This document shows, piece by piece, positions 1-12,663 of a stretch of DNA of 64,000 nt. Under the pieces are notes generated by a model that saw nothing but the letters and a program-made list of their open reading frames with translations, was not told the origin of the DNA and ran no database searches. A program made the translations under genes and the position numbers. How positions within the stretch are numbered: the first letter of the stretch is position 1; each line of letters starts with the position of its first letter. This DNA comes from an uncultured Tateyamaria sp. (GTDB taxonomy: Bacteria; Pseudomonadota; Alphaproteobacteria; Rhodobacterales; Rhodobacteraceae), in NCBI RefSeq assembly GCF_947496075.1, contig NZ_CANMBJ010000006.1:295001-359000 (forward strand), in the 5' to 3' direction.

Positions 1-1
1 G

Positions 2-712
2 GACAACCTGGAAAAGTTCGATCGACGTCGGAATTGGATGTTGAACAAGTTTCAGTCAGGATTGCTTCGGTTTTATAACTGGGTGATCAGGACGGATGCT
101 GATGAACTGATCTGCGTAGATCCGCAAATGCACGGTAATATCAGGCAACTGCTTGAAAGCCAGCATGATGACGCGGTGTTTTCGATGGGTCTCAACCTGT
201 TTGAGGCGCCCAACGACAGCGAGATTGATCGAGACACTTCGGTGTTTGATCAGCGGGATGCGGCAGTGATCTCCGGTCACTACAGCAAAGCATGGGCGGT
301 GAAAGAACCCATTCCTCTTGTGAGGCATGGTGTTGCTATAGCAACCGATGGAAAGCCAACGCATTCATATGCGTTTCCAAAGGGAGTTTATCTGGTTCAC
401 CTCAAGTTTTCCTCGATGCAGGAGCTTACTGAGGTTAACGAGACGCGTACTGCACTAGGTCGCACTGACTTGCCGGGTATGCCTGGACTTGCTTGGCAAC
501 GAGCAGGCACTCACGCCAAAAAGTTCTTTGAGACAGCTGAAAGCCTGCAGGTTCAACCCTGGAGCAAGGCAGTCAGCGACGCATATGACATCATAACCTC
601 GGATATGAAGTTCAGCGACAATGACGGCGTTATCCGGTCACCCGGCATACACCATATCGCGCGGACAACGCTTCCGGAATGGTTCAAGACAGTTGATGGA
701 TCAGATCAGTAA
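2..712 (+). CDS. Glycosyltransferase family 2-like protein, 5'-truncated by the window edge
   Basis: The open frame runs without a stop from base 2 to a TAA at 710-712. It reads sensibly upstream of the first in-window ATG (base 38), so the true start lies left of the window. Residues WVIRTDADE match the Asp-rich nucleotide-sugar/metal-binding loop of GT-A fold enzymes. The overall pattern resembles the short family 2-like transferases that Roseobacters carry in surface polysaccharide loci. Donor and acceptor cannot be told from sequence. GC looks lower than in the genes further right. A hairpin terminator overlaps the stop, and the gene lies directly before a 16S-23S spacer fragment, an unusual position. 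Family call fairly sure, substrate unknown. Confidence 0.6.
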   Translation, partial: DNLEKFDRRRNWMLNKFQSGLLRFYNWVIRTDADELICVDPQMHGNIRQLLESQHDDAVFSMGLNLFEAPNDSEIDRDTSVFDQRDAAVISGHYSKAWAVKEPIPLVRHGVAIATDGKPTHSYAFPKGVYLVHLKFSSMQELTEVNETRTALGRTDLPGMPGLAWQRAGTHAKKFFETAESLQVQPWSKAVSDAYDIITSDMKFSDNDGVIRSPGIHHIARTTLPEWFKTVDGSDQ

Positions 713-730
713 GAGCGCTACGGCGCTTTT
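711..730 (+). terminator. Rho-independent terminator after the glycosyltransferase gene
   Basis: The stem 711-718 pairs with 723-730 around a TACG loop. It contains the perfect core AGCGC/GCGCT and ends in a TTTT run. It overlaps the TAA stop. It would end the upstream transcript before the rRNA spacer begins, so the 23S is not simply read through from the glycosyltransferase gene. Confidence 0.6.
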
Positions 731-748
731 ACTCGTCCGATCCGGGCG

Positions 749-1120
749 AATTGACATCGTATAGAGAGATACAAGTTACTTTGAGAGCAATCTCAAAGTA
801 ACAATCAACACTGTTTGATCGCGCCGAGTGTGGCGATGATCTCAGTTTGGTTCCACTTCGGTGGAAGGTATGTAACCCGGTGCTTCCTCGCTGCGTTACG
901 TATATCCCTGCTGAAACAAACAGAGTTGTCCAAGTCAAGTACACTAACCCGAACAGCACAGTCTGCCTCCCGCACGGATGGTAGACACACGTGACTGTTC
1001 AATTGTCAGCATGGTTACAAAACATGCTGGCGGGAAAGTATGCTTTTGATACCAGAAGAATGGATGCATTAAGTTACCAGCTGTGCATCCGCGTTTGACG
1101 CAAGTCTTACTTTTTCTGGA
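749..1120 (+). other. 3' part of a 16S-23S internal transcribed spacer, without 16S or spacer tRNAs
   Basis: This gene-free stretch reads like the distal part of a Rhodobacterales 16S-23S spacer. From memory of the group I recognise the block at 931-950 (CAAGTCAAGTACACTAACCC) and the leader into the 23S. Bases 754-774 are complementary to 4172-4191 behind the 5S, and 1116-1131 are perfectly complementary to 3942-3957 behind the 23S, as expected for RNase III processing stems. No tRNA-Ile, tRNA-Ala or 16S 3' end is present. The spacer homology seems to begin near 749, about 20 bases after the terminator of a protein gene. No convincing promoter was found for the 23S inside it. Confidence 0.6.
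775..802. repeat. Perfect 11-bp inverted repeat in the spacer
   Basis: GTTACTTTGAG (775-785) and CTCAAAGTAAC (792-802) pair perfectly around a six-base loop, AGCAAT. In RNA this makes a strong hairpin inside the rRNA precursor, directly after the outer processing strand (754-774). It could be a processing signal or part of antitermination. There is no T-run after it, so a terminator is unlikely. Confidence 0.7.
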
Positions 1121-3952
<2,832 letters not shown>

Positions 3953-4039
3953 TCCAGTAGAAGCAAGACTTCGAACGATACATCAAGAGCATACACACAC
4001 AATCAGTCGTACATGACTTGGACTTAGAGGGCTTTTTCG

Positions 4040-4156
4040 GTTTGGTGGTCATAGCGCAAGCAAAACACCCGGTCCCATCCCGAACCCGGCCGTTAAGTGC
4101 TGTAGCGCCGATGGTACTGCGTCTTAAGGCGTGGGAGAGTAGGTCACTGCCAAACC
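4040..4156 (+). rRNA. rrf: 5S ribosomal RNA
   Basis: The sequence from GTTTGGTGGTCATAGC to the closing CCAAACC has the normal 5S length. It contains the conserved CCCGGTCCCATCCCGAACCCGG loop region in two overlapping parts and a terminal stem GGTTTGG/CCAAACC. The flanks extend this stem: 4027-4045 pairs with 4150-4168 at 17 of 19 positions, giving a precursor processing stem. It lies about 90 bases after the 23S. The exact ends are uncertain by one or two bases. Confidence 0.93.
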
Positions 4157-4201
4157 TAAAAAGCCCTTTAATTGTATCTCTCTGACGATGTTTCATAAAT
4201 C

Positions 4202-4227
4202 AACCGCCCTTCCGGGGCGGTTTTTTT
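4202..4227 (+). terminator. Terminator of the rRNA unit
   Basis: AACCGCCC pairs with GGGCGGTT around TTCCG and is followed by an unbroken T-run (4221-4227). It lies just behind the 3' processing strand 4172-4191, so transcription of the 23S-5S unit should end here. In relatives a tRNA-fMet gene usually follows the 5S before the terminator. Here that tRNA is about 3.1 kb further on. Confidence 0.85.
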
Positions 4228-4403
4228 GTGCGGTGATGTTCGTGTTGGCGGACCATACAAAGTCAATTCTCGTATACGACCCCTGCCCGTTGGCCCTAAC
4301 GTCGCGGAATGAGGCTGCTTCTAAGGGCGCCGTACATCGACTTCATCAGAGGTCACCAGATACACCTGATTGCGTGCCAACGCGCGGCTTGGTAGGACGC
4401 AGA

Positions 4404-5210
4404 ATGACCAAACAGATCATGTGCATCAATTGGGGCACCCGCTATGGTGCGCCATACATCAATCGCCTGTACCAGATGGTCGCGCGCAATATCACGCCGC
4501 CCTTCAAATTCGTTTGTTACACCGACATACGCCAGGGCGTTCGGGATGAAGTGATTTGCCATGATTTGCCCCCCATGCCTGGCGAAATGCCCAAAAACAC
4601 GCGTGGAAAATGGCCCAAGTCACGACTTTGGGCCGAAACCCTGCCGGATTTGGAAGGCCCGGTTCTGTTTCTGGATCTGGATGTGGTGATCACCGGGTCG
4701 CTCGACGACTTCTTTTCATTCGGGGCGCCTGAGGATGTGGTGTTGGCGCGAAATGTCGCGAAACCGTTTCACAAGCTGGGCCAGACATCGATCTATCGGA
4801 TGCCGGTTGGCGCGCTTGCCGATTTGCAACGCGCGTTTGCCGAAGACCCACAAGCCGTTGCGGACACCTACAAATGGGAACAGGTTTTCGTAACAAAAAC
4901 AGCGCCGAATGGCGTAAAGTTTTGGCCAAAGCGCTGGGTACGCCATTTTCGGATCGAGTGTATCCCTCTGTTTCCATTGAATTACTTTATTGAACCCAGG
5001 CTGCCCCGTGACGCGCGTGTGGTTATCTTTGCTGGCGTGCCCAACCCTGCGGATGCGGCCATTGGCCAGTTCTCGGATAGCCTGCCCTATCTTCCACCGC
5101 TGCAGCACATTGCCCGCGCGGCGCGCCAAGCCCGCAAGTTTCAGAGCCTTCGTCGCTATGTTTTGCCATCGCAGTGGGTGAGGGCGATCTGGCAAGACAC
5201 GGCGGATTGA
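4404..5210 (+). CDS. Glycosyltransferase with a DxD motif
   Basis: This protein of about 268 residues has the pattern of a GT-A glycosyltransferase. VLFLDLDVVITGSLDD puts the metal/nucleotide-sugar-binding DLD at about residues 91-93. No membrane segment or signal is obvious, so it is probably cytoplasmic and acts on a surface polysaccharide precursor. The frame is open further upstream to 4188, but that part overlaps the rRNA terminator. The ATG at 4404 (MTKQIMCINWG) gives the normal N-terminus, although its ribosome site is weak. Together with the truncated gene at the left edge, it places the 23S-5S unit between two glycosyltransferase genes. Substrate unknown. Confidence 0.75.
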   Translation: MTKQIMCINWGTRYGAPYINRLYQMVARNITPPFKFVCYTDIRQGVRDEVICHDLPPMPGEMPKNTRGKWPKSRLWAETLPDLEGPVLFLDLDVVITGSLDDFFSFGAPEDVVLARNVAKPFHKLGQTSIYRMPVGALADLQRAFAEDPQAVADTYKWEQVFVTKTAPNGVKFWPKRWVRHFRIECIPLFPLNYFIEPRLPRDARVVIFAGVPNPADAAIGQFSDSLPYLPPLQHIARAARQARKFQSLRRYVLPSQWVRAIWQDTAD

Positions 5211-5309
5211 CGCCGAACTGGCATTTGTCGTCAAAAATTCACGCTGCGGTTGTTGCCCCGACACAGACTCTGACCATGCTGGACACCTCTGATCACTGAG
5301 AGGTCCGCT

Positions 5310-7244
5310 ATGCAAAAGTATTTTCTGACAACCGCACTGTCGCTTTTAGCCTGTTCGGCACTGGCCAAAGACCCAGCTTACATTGGGGCAGTTGAAACGA
5401 TCCGCGGCAGTGGTGACGGGGCGGATATGGCGCACGGCACTGTGTTTCTGGACGCCAACCGAAATTCGAAGCTGGACCCGGGCGAGACCGGGTTGTCCGG
5501 TGTGCCAGTGTCCAACGGGCGCGAAGTGGTCTTGACCGGGGACGATGGGACATATGCGCTGCCGGCCTATGACGATATGAACCTGATGGTGACCAAGCCC
5601 GCGGGATACAGCACCCCTGTGAGCGCCGACATGGTTCCGCAATTTGCCTATATTCACAAGGTTGAAGGGTCGCCGGATCTACGCTTTGGCGGGATCGCCC
5701 CCACGGGCCCCCTGCCAGAAGCAATCAATTTCCCATTGATTGAGGATGCGGTCGGGCCCGACTTCAACTGTCTCGTCTTCGGCGATGCGCAGGCTTACAC
5801 CAATCGCGAGATTGGTTATGTCCGTGATACTGCGGGCCAAATGCTGGCAACCAGCGACCTGAGTGATACCGAATGCCTGATCTTTGCCGGGGATGTGATG
5901 GGGGATGACTTGTCCCTGTATCCCCGTTTCAAGTCGATCATCGCCGTCGGGCAAACGCCACAATACTTCGTCGGCGGCAACCACGACATCGATTTCGATG
6001 CGGAGGATGACAAAGACAGTTTCGATACGTTTCGACGGGAATGGGGCCCTGAGTATTATTCATTCGACATTGGCGATGTGCATTTTGTCGGACTTGATAA
6101 CGTGCGTTACCCATGCAACGGCGTCGATCCGCATCCGTTTTGTGCCACCGACGAGAACCACACCTACAACGGTGTGATCACGGGGCGGCAGTTGGAATGG
6201 CTGGCCAATGATCTGGCGAATGTGCCCGAGGACAAGTTGATCGTCCTGACCGCGCATATTCCGTTCCAGACATTTACCGACAATACGGCGGCGAAGCACC
6301 AGACAGATAACCTGGACGAACTGGTGGCCGTGCTGGGGGATCGCCCGGTTTTGGGCTTGGCTGGCCACACCCATACCACTGAAAACATTGAAAAAGGCGA
6401 GCACTTTCACGGATGGGAAGAGAACACGAATGTGGGGCCGGCACCGTTTCATCAGATCATCGCGGGCGGTTTGTCTGGCAGCTGGTGGGCGGGTGACCTG
6501 AATGCTCAAGGGGTTCCGCACAGCACGCAGCGGCTGGGTAGCCCGCGTGGTTTCTATGAGCTTGCGTTTAATGGGCCGGAATTTGTCGACACCTACCGCA
6601 CTTTCCACACCCATGCAGAAGACCAGTTTCACGCGTCGTTCAACACGCCTCGGTTTCGGGAGTGGGCAGACCGTTTGCTGACATATCGTGCGCTGTATGA
6701 TCGGGAATTTGATCAGACACCGCCGGTTGTGCGCCGTGATCTGGGTGACATGTTGATGTTGACCACGGACGATCTGGCCGAGGGCACATGGTTGACCGTC
6801 AATGTGTGGAATGGCTCGACATCTTCCGTCGTCTTTGCCGCTCTGAATGGCGGTGAGGCGATGCAAGCCGAGCGGACCCAATCCGGCACGGGTGAAGAGA
6901 AACTGGAAGGGGTCGAGTATGCCGACCCGTTCGCGCTGGCCATGCAATCGACGCAAGGTTCGATCGCCGCACGGTCTGTTGATGGTGGGGATGAAACAGC
7001 TGGTTTCACCACTTGGCAGGGCACGTCCTGGAGCGGGAAAGCCAATCCGTTTCAAGGTTGGATGCTGACGGACAACAGCAGCCACTTATGGCGCCTGGAT
7101 ATGCCTGCCGATTTGCCTGTGGGTACCCATACCGTCGAAATTACGGTTACCGATCGCCATGATCGCGTCTATCGCGACACGATTGCCTTTGAAGTTGTCG
7201 AAGAACTGCCAAACTTGGAATGGCAGGCGGAGTTCTGGGAGTAG
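5310..7244 (+). CDS. Secreted calcineurin-like metallophosphoesterase
   Basis: The protein has 644 residues. It begins with a signal peptide (about residues 1-19, cleavage after SALA). A small beta-domain with GTVFLDANRNSKLD (about 43-100) resembles the SdrD B-like or carboxypeptidase-like folds that precede this phosphatase type. The metallophosphatase core follows, with GDAQ (158), AGDVMGDD (193), GGNHD (222), AHIP (315) and GHTHT (352), the expected order of metal ligands. The last 200 or so residues look like the C-terminal domain of bacterial calcineurin-like enzymes. A periplasmic or secreted phosphodiesterase or monoesterase is likely; the substrate is unknown. A purine-rich AGAGGT precedes the start. 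The tRNA-fMet gene follows. Confidence 0.85.
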   Translation: MQKYFLTTALSLLACSALAKDPAYIGAVETIRGSGDGADMAHGTVFLDANRNSKLDPGETGLSGVPVSNGREVVLTGDDGTYALPAYDDMNLMVTKPAGYSTPVSADMVPQFAYIHKVEGSPDLRFGGIAPTGPLPEAINFPLIEDAVGPDFNCLVFGDAQAYTNREIGYVRDTAGQMLATSDLSDTECLIFAGDVMGDDLSLYPRFKSIIAVGQTPQYFVGGNHDIDFDAEDDKDSFDTFRREWGPEYYSFDIGDVHFVGLDNVRYPCNGVDPHPFCATDENHTYNGVITGRQLEWLANDLANVPEDKLIVLTAHIPFQTFTDNTAAKHQTDNLDELVAVLGDRPVLGLAGHTHTTENIEKGEHFHGWEENTNVGPAPFHQIIAGGLSGSWWAGDLNAQGVPHSTQRLGSPRGFYELAFNGPEFVDTYRTFHTHAEDQFHASFNTPRFREWADRLLTYRALYDREFDQTPPVVRRDLGDMLMLTTDDLAEGTWLTVNVWNGSTSSVVFAALNGGEAMQAERTQSGTGEEKLEGVEYADPFALAMQSTQGSIAARSVDGGDETAGFTTWQGTSWSGKANPFQGWMLTDNSSHLWRLDMPADLPVGTHTVEITVTDRHDRVYRDTIAFEVVEELPNLEWQAEFWE

Positions 7245-7336
7245 CTGCGCGATTTTATGACGGTTTTCTGACAGCAAATGTGGGGGACGGTCTTGCGGTC
7301 CCCCGCGACTCGGCGTACATGACCCAAACCAACTGG

Positions 7337-7413
<77 letters not shown>

Positions 7414-7439
7414 AAACGCCGCCCTTCTGGGCGGCGTTT
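7414..7439. terminator. Strong, probably bidirectional terminator after tRNA-fMet
   Basis: AAACGCCGCCC (7414-7424) pairs perfectly with GGGCGGCGTTT (7429-7439) around TTCT. The A-run on one side and T-run on the other would let it work for the tRNA on the plus strand and for oxyR, which ends at 7465 on the minus strand. Confidence 0.9.
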
Positions 7440-7464
7440 CCCGTTTGGACCCTTCGCTTGTCTG

Positions 7465-8376
7465 CTATGCAGCGGGTTGTTGGTCTTCGCCGCGCCCGGC
7501 GGCCTTCTGCACAATGTCCGCAAGTTCATTCAGCATTTCGCCCATCGGATTTGACGCGCGCCACGCGAGACCGATGGAGCGTTGTGGGGCCGGCGCGTCA
7601 AAGCGATTGATGCAAACAGGTGCTGATCGTGTTTCCACGTCGATTGCCATTTCCGGGATCAACGTGACCCCGATGCCCGCGCCCACCATCTGCACCAATG
7701 TGCCTAGCGAACTGCCGTCCAGCCCGCCGCCGGGGCGGTTTGGATTGATGTTGCAGAACGATATGGCCTGATCGCGAAAACAGTGCCCTTCCTCCAGAAG
7801 CAAGAGGCGCATTGATGCCAGTGTGTCCAGTTGAACGGGTGTCGCGTTCTGATCGGTGTTCGGGCGGATCAACACCATTTCTTCGGTAAAAAGTGGCGTT
7901 TCGACAAGCGCGGGTTCGTCAAGCGGCAGGGCCACAATGGCCGCGTCAAGTTGGCCATCCAGCAATTCGTCCACCAGGCGCGGAGTAACGGTTTCGCGCA
8001 CGTGCAAGTCGACCTTGGGGTGGGCTTCCGTCAACGCACTTATGAAATTTGGCAGCAGGTAGGGGGCGATCGTGGGAATGATCCCAAGGCGCAACAGGCT
8101 CAACCCACGACCGCGGGCGGTTTGGGCCCAGTCCCCCAGCTCGTCCACGGCTTGCAGAATCGGATTGGCGCGTTCTGCGAACTCCTCACCCCGCTGTGTC
8201 AGGCGCAGGGCGCGGGGTTGCCGTTCAAACAATTCGACGCCCAGGTTTTCTTCCAACTCGCGAATTTGGACGGAGAGGGCGGGTTGAGAGATGGCGCAGC
8301 GGTCGGCCGCACGACCAAAGTGCAGATCCTCGGCCAGTGCCTTGAAGTATCGGAGTTGTCGCAAAGTGATATTCAT
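7465..8376 (-). CDS. oxyR: Peroxide-sensing LysR-family regulator OxyR
   Basis: This 303-residue LysR-type regulator has an N-terminal winged helix-turn-helix (about 1-60, MNITLRQLRYFKALAED) and a ligand-binding-like regulatory domain. The decisive evidence is LEEGHCFRDQAISFC. It places cysteines at residues 199 and 208, the same numbers as the peroxide-reactive disulphide pair of Escherichia coli OxyR. The gene is divergent from katG, the classical OxyR target, with a palindrome between them. Oxidised OxyR should activate katG and probably control its own gene. It ends beside the terminator shared with tRNA-fMet. Confidence 0.93.
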   Translation of the reverse strand: MNITLRQLRYFKALAEDLHFGRAADRCAISQPALSVQIRELEENLGVELFERQPRALRLTQRGEEFAERANPILQAVDELGDWAQTARGRGLSLLRLGIIPTIAPYLLPNFISALTEAHPKVDLHVRETVTPRLVDELLDGQLDAAIVALPLDEPALVETPLFTEEMVLIRPNTDQNATPVQLDTLASMRLLLLEEGHCFRDQAISFCNINPNRPGGGLDGSSLGTLVQMVGAGIGVTLIPEMAIDVETRSAPVCINRFDAPAPQRSIGLAWRASNPMGEMLNELADIVQKAAGRGEDQQPAA

Positions 8377-8514
8377 AGGTTTTAGTTATGGAGATCATTG
8401 GAAAATGCAACTTCTACAAATCGTCAGTTGCTTCTAGGTTTGTCTTTGTAAGTGCGATGGTTCACCTGATCATGGGCGAATCGTGCGCATTGGGATGTAT
8501 CAGCGGAGGGCGGA

Positions 8515-8544
8515 AATCATTCTGAAGACAAGTCTAGAATGATT
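8515..8544. promoter_or_regulatory. Candidate OxyR operator in the oxyR-katG intergenic region
   Basis: AATCATTCT (8515-8523) and AGAATGATT (8536-8544) form a perfect 9-bp inverted repeat with a 12-base spacer. It lies about 65 bases upstream of the katG start. Two arms separated by about one helical turn are compatible with a LysR-family dimer or tetramer. Assignment to OxyR is inferred from position only. Confidence 0.5.
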
Positions 8545-8595
8545 CTTAACTTTCCCTAGATCAGACCTTAGCAACGACACGCAACGCAGCAATGA

Positions 8596-10782
<2,187 letters not shown>

Positions 10783-10802
10783 GGCATTATAAACCAATGA
10801 AG

Positions 10803-10829
10803 CGCGGGCCCACGTTGGCCCGCGTTTTT
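10803..10829. terminator. Terminator between katG and pcaG
   Basis: CGCGGGCC (10803-10810) pairs with GGCCCGCG (10817-10824) and is followed by TTTTT. It terminates katG on the plus strand. The minus-strand pcaG gene ends only 5 bases beyond, so the hairpin may serve both. Confidence 0.88.
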
Positions 10830-10833
10830 CGTT

Positions 10834-11442
10834 TCAGACATCGAAAAAGATGGTTTCGTCCGGTCCCTGCAGGTGGATGTCGAATTGAAAAGTTGCTGGT
10901 GACGCTTCCTTGGCGATCAGGGTTTGCACGCGGTTCTGATGTTCGATGCGCGTCAGCCACGGGTCGTTTGCCACCATCGGATCGTTCGGGAAATAAATCC
11001 GCGTTTGCAGTCCGATGTTGATGCCCCGCGCCACGATCCAGAAGGCGATATGCGGCGCCATCATCCGCCCATCGGGGAAGGGAACCGCGCCGGGTTTGAT
11101 CGTTTCGAATGTCCAGATGCCCGTGTCGTAGTCGCCCGCGGCACGCCCCCAGCCGGTGAAGTTCGGATCACCCGCGCCGCGTGGATCACCGGTTTTGTAA
11201 ATGCCGTCGGTATCGGCCTGCCAAATCTCGACCAACGCATCCTTGAGCGGTGTGCCCGTGCCGTCGAACACGGTGCCCGTGACGGTGATCCGCTCGCCCT
11301 TGGTTTGGTCGTTGACCATGGTCGATCCAAGGTCTTGGTCATAAACGCCTGTGATACCGCAGAAATTCGGCACGCATCCGATATGAACATAAGGCCCCGC
11401 TGTCTGCGACGGGCTTTCCTTGAGGGGGGTCAGCTTTTGCAT
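10834..11442 (-). CDS. pcaG: Protocatechuate 3,4-dioxygenase alpha subunit
   Basis: This 202-residue protein has the alpha-subunit pattern: SPSQTAGPYVHIGC near the N-terminus, then VEIWQADTDGIY and FPDGRMMAPHIAFWIVARG. Alpha subunits pair with PcaH and lack the full iron-ligand set. Together they cleave protocatechuate between its hydroxyls to 3-carboxy-cis,cis-muconate, the entry to the beta-ketoadipate pathway. The ATG at 11442 shares one base with the pcaH stop (TGATG), so translation is coupled. The frame is open much further upstream, but that part lies antisense or out of frame to pcaH and pcaC and is not coding. Confidence 0.95.
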   Translation of the reverse strand: MQKLTPLKESPSQTAGPYVHIGCVPNFCGITGVYDQDLGSTMVNDQTKGERITVTGTVFDGTGTPLKDALVEIWQADTDGIYKTGDPRGAGDPNFTGWGRAAGDYDTGIWTFETIKPGAVPFPDGRMMAPHIAFWIVARGINIGLQTRIYFPNDPMVANDPWLTRIEHQNRVQTLIAKEASPATFQFDIHLQGPDETIFFDV

Positions 11443-12167
11443 CAGTTCCCCTCCATCCGGTTTTCGAACATGGTCGACCGGCGCCCGCGCAGCACGATGT
11501 CGAACGTGTAGGCGCGCGCGTCCATGGGCACCGTGTTGTTCATGTCGAGCGGCGCGATGAGTTGGGCAACAGCCTCCGGGTCGCTGATCGTGCGCACGAT
11601 GGGGCAAAGCGGGATCAGCGGGTCGCCTTCGAAATACATCTGGGTGATCAGGCGCTGACCAAAGCTGCGCCCGAAGACAGAGAAGTGGATGTGGGCCGGG
11701 CGCCAATCGTTCACGCCGTTGGGCCATGGGTAAGCGCCGGGCTTGATTGTGCGGAAGCTGTATTGGCCGTCGGCATCTGTGATCGTGCGCCCGCAGCCGC
11801 CAAAGTTCGGGTCGAGCGGTGCGAGGTACCCTTCTTTCGCGTGGCGATAACGTCCTCCCGCGTTGGCTTGCCAGAACTCCAGAAGCGCGCCCGGAACACC
11901 ACGCCCGTTTTCGTCCAGCACCCGACCGTGCACGATGATGCGCTGACCCAGCGCCATTTCGCCGGGCTTGGCGAAGTTGAGGATCAGGTCGTTGTCGAGT
12001 TCGCCCAGCATGTCGTGCGCAAAGACCGGGCCGGTTTCCTCGCTCAGCGTCGTGTTCATCGACAAGAGCGCCTTTTGCGGTGAGCGCACCACGCTTGTCT
12101 TGTAGTCGGGCGACAGTGGTTTCGGGTGCCAGGTGCGATCCCGGTGGAAGAGGGGACCGTCGCTCAT
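11442..12167 (-). CDS. pcaH: Protocatechuate 3,4-dioxygenase beta subunit
   Basis: This 241-residue protein is the catalytic, non-haem Fe(III) subunit of intradiol ring cleavage. The family iron ligands are visible: a Tyr in GGRYRHAKE, a Tyr in PGAYPWPN, and two His in [22 protein letters not shown] is the conserved strand before the first ligand. It overlaps pcaC by ATGA at its start and pcaG by one base at its end. The window therefore holds a pcaC-pcaH-pcaG operon. The regulator pcaQ and the genes pcaD and pcaB are not beside it here. Confidence 0.96.
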   Translation of the reverse strand: MSDGPLFHRDRTWHPKPLSPDYKTSVVRSPQKALLSMNTTLSEETGPVFAHDMLGELDNDLILNFAKPGEMALGQRIIVHGRVLDENGRGVPGALLEFWQANAGGRYRHAKEGYLAPLDPNFGGCGRTITDADGQYSFRTIKPGAYPWPNGVNDWRPAHIHFSVFGRSFGQRLITQMYFEGDPLIPLCPIVRTISDPEAVAQLIAPLDMNNTVPMDARAYTFDIVLRGRRSTMFENRMEGN

Positions 12168-12544
12168 GTCTCGGCTTCCATTTCGGCAAAGGTCTCCTTG
12201 GCAATTTTCAGCGCGCGGTTGGCGCGCGGCACGCCTGCATAGATGGCGACATGCTGGAATGCTTCTGTCACATCCTGTTTGCTGGCTCCCGTCCGCGCCG
12301 TGGCGCGGATGTGCATGGGGATTTCATCGAAGTTGCCGGTTGCTGCCAGCAGCGCGAGGGTCAGCATGGACCGTTCCCGCAGGCTGATCGCATCGCTGGC
12401 CCAGACGGTGCCCCAGGCCCCTTCGGTGATCAGTTCCTGAAATGGGGCGTCAAAGGGCGTTTTCACTGCTTCGGCCCGGTCCACGTGGGCATCGCCCAGC
12501 ACGGTCCGGCGCACGCCCATGCCCCTGGCCCATTTATCGTCCAT
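12164..12544 (-). CDS. pcaC: 4-carboxymuconolactone decarboxylase
   Basis: This protein of about 126 residues decarboxylates gamma-carboxymuconolactone to beta-ketoadipate enol-lactone, the third step of protocatechuate breakdown. The sequence has the AhpD/CMD-like fold signature: [16 protein letters not shown], then [19 protein letters not shown]. The start is placed at the ATG at 12544 because GGAGGG lies just upstream; a longer frame runs on to 12607. It is the first gene of the pcaCHG unit, whose downstream start overlaps it by four bases, and it is divergent from aspS. Confidence 0.93.
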   Translation of the reverse strand: MDDKWARGMGVRRTVLGDAHVDRAEAVKTPFDAPFQELITEGAWGTVWASDAISLRERSMLTLALLAATGNFDEIPMHIRATARTGASKQDVTEAFQHVAIYAGVPRANRALKIAKETFAEMEAET

Positions 12545-12595
12545 CGAACCCTCCCTTTTCCTTGGTGATAGCATGGGGCAAACGGCGTTGTCGCC

Positions 12596-12624
12596 TTGAC
12601 TTTCCACCCCCTGCCCGGTGTATC
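12596..12624 (+). promoter_or_regulatory. Candidate sigma-70 type promoter of aspS
   Basis: TTGACT (12596-12601) and TGTATC (12619-12624) are separated by 17 bases and lie about 40 bases before the aspS ATG. The -35 is good and the -10 is weak. Prediction by eye only. Confidence 0.35.
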
Positions 12625-12663
12625 TGCGCCGATCAAAAACCGCAGCCCCGAAGGGATTCCACC

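Noticed and set aside
749-780. TTGACA at 751-756 as a promoter for the 23S
   Set aside because: No acceptable -10 box at 16-18 bases; the hexamer is part of the processing arm complementary to 4172-4191.
713-1120. Possible spacer tRNA-Ile or tRNA-Ala
   Set aside because: Searched by eye for the anticodon arms and the TTCGA loops; no cloverleaf could be formed.
6060-7085. 341-codon open frame on the minus strand
   Set aside because: Antisense to the metallophosphoesterase gene; no domain or start signal.
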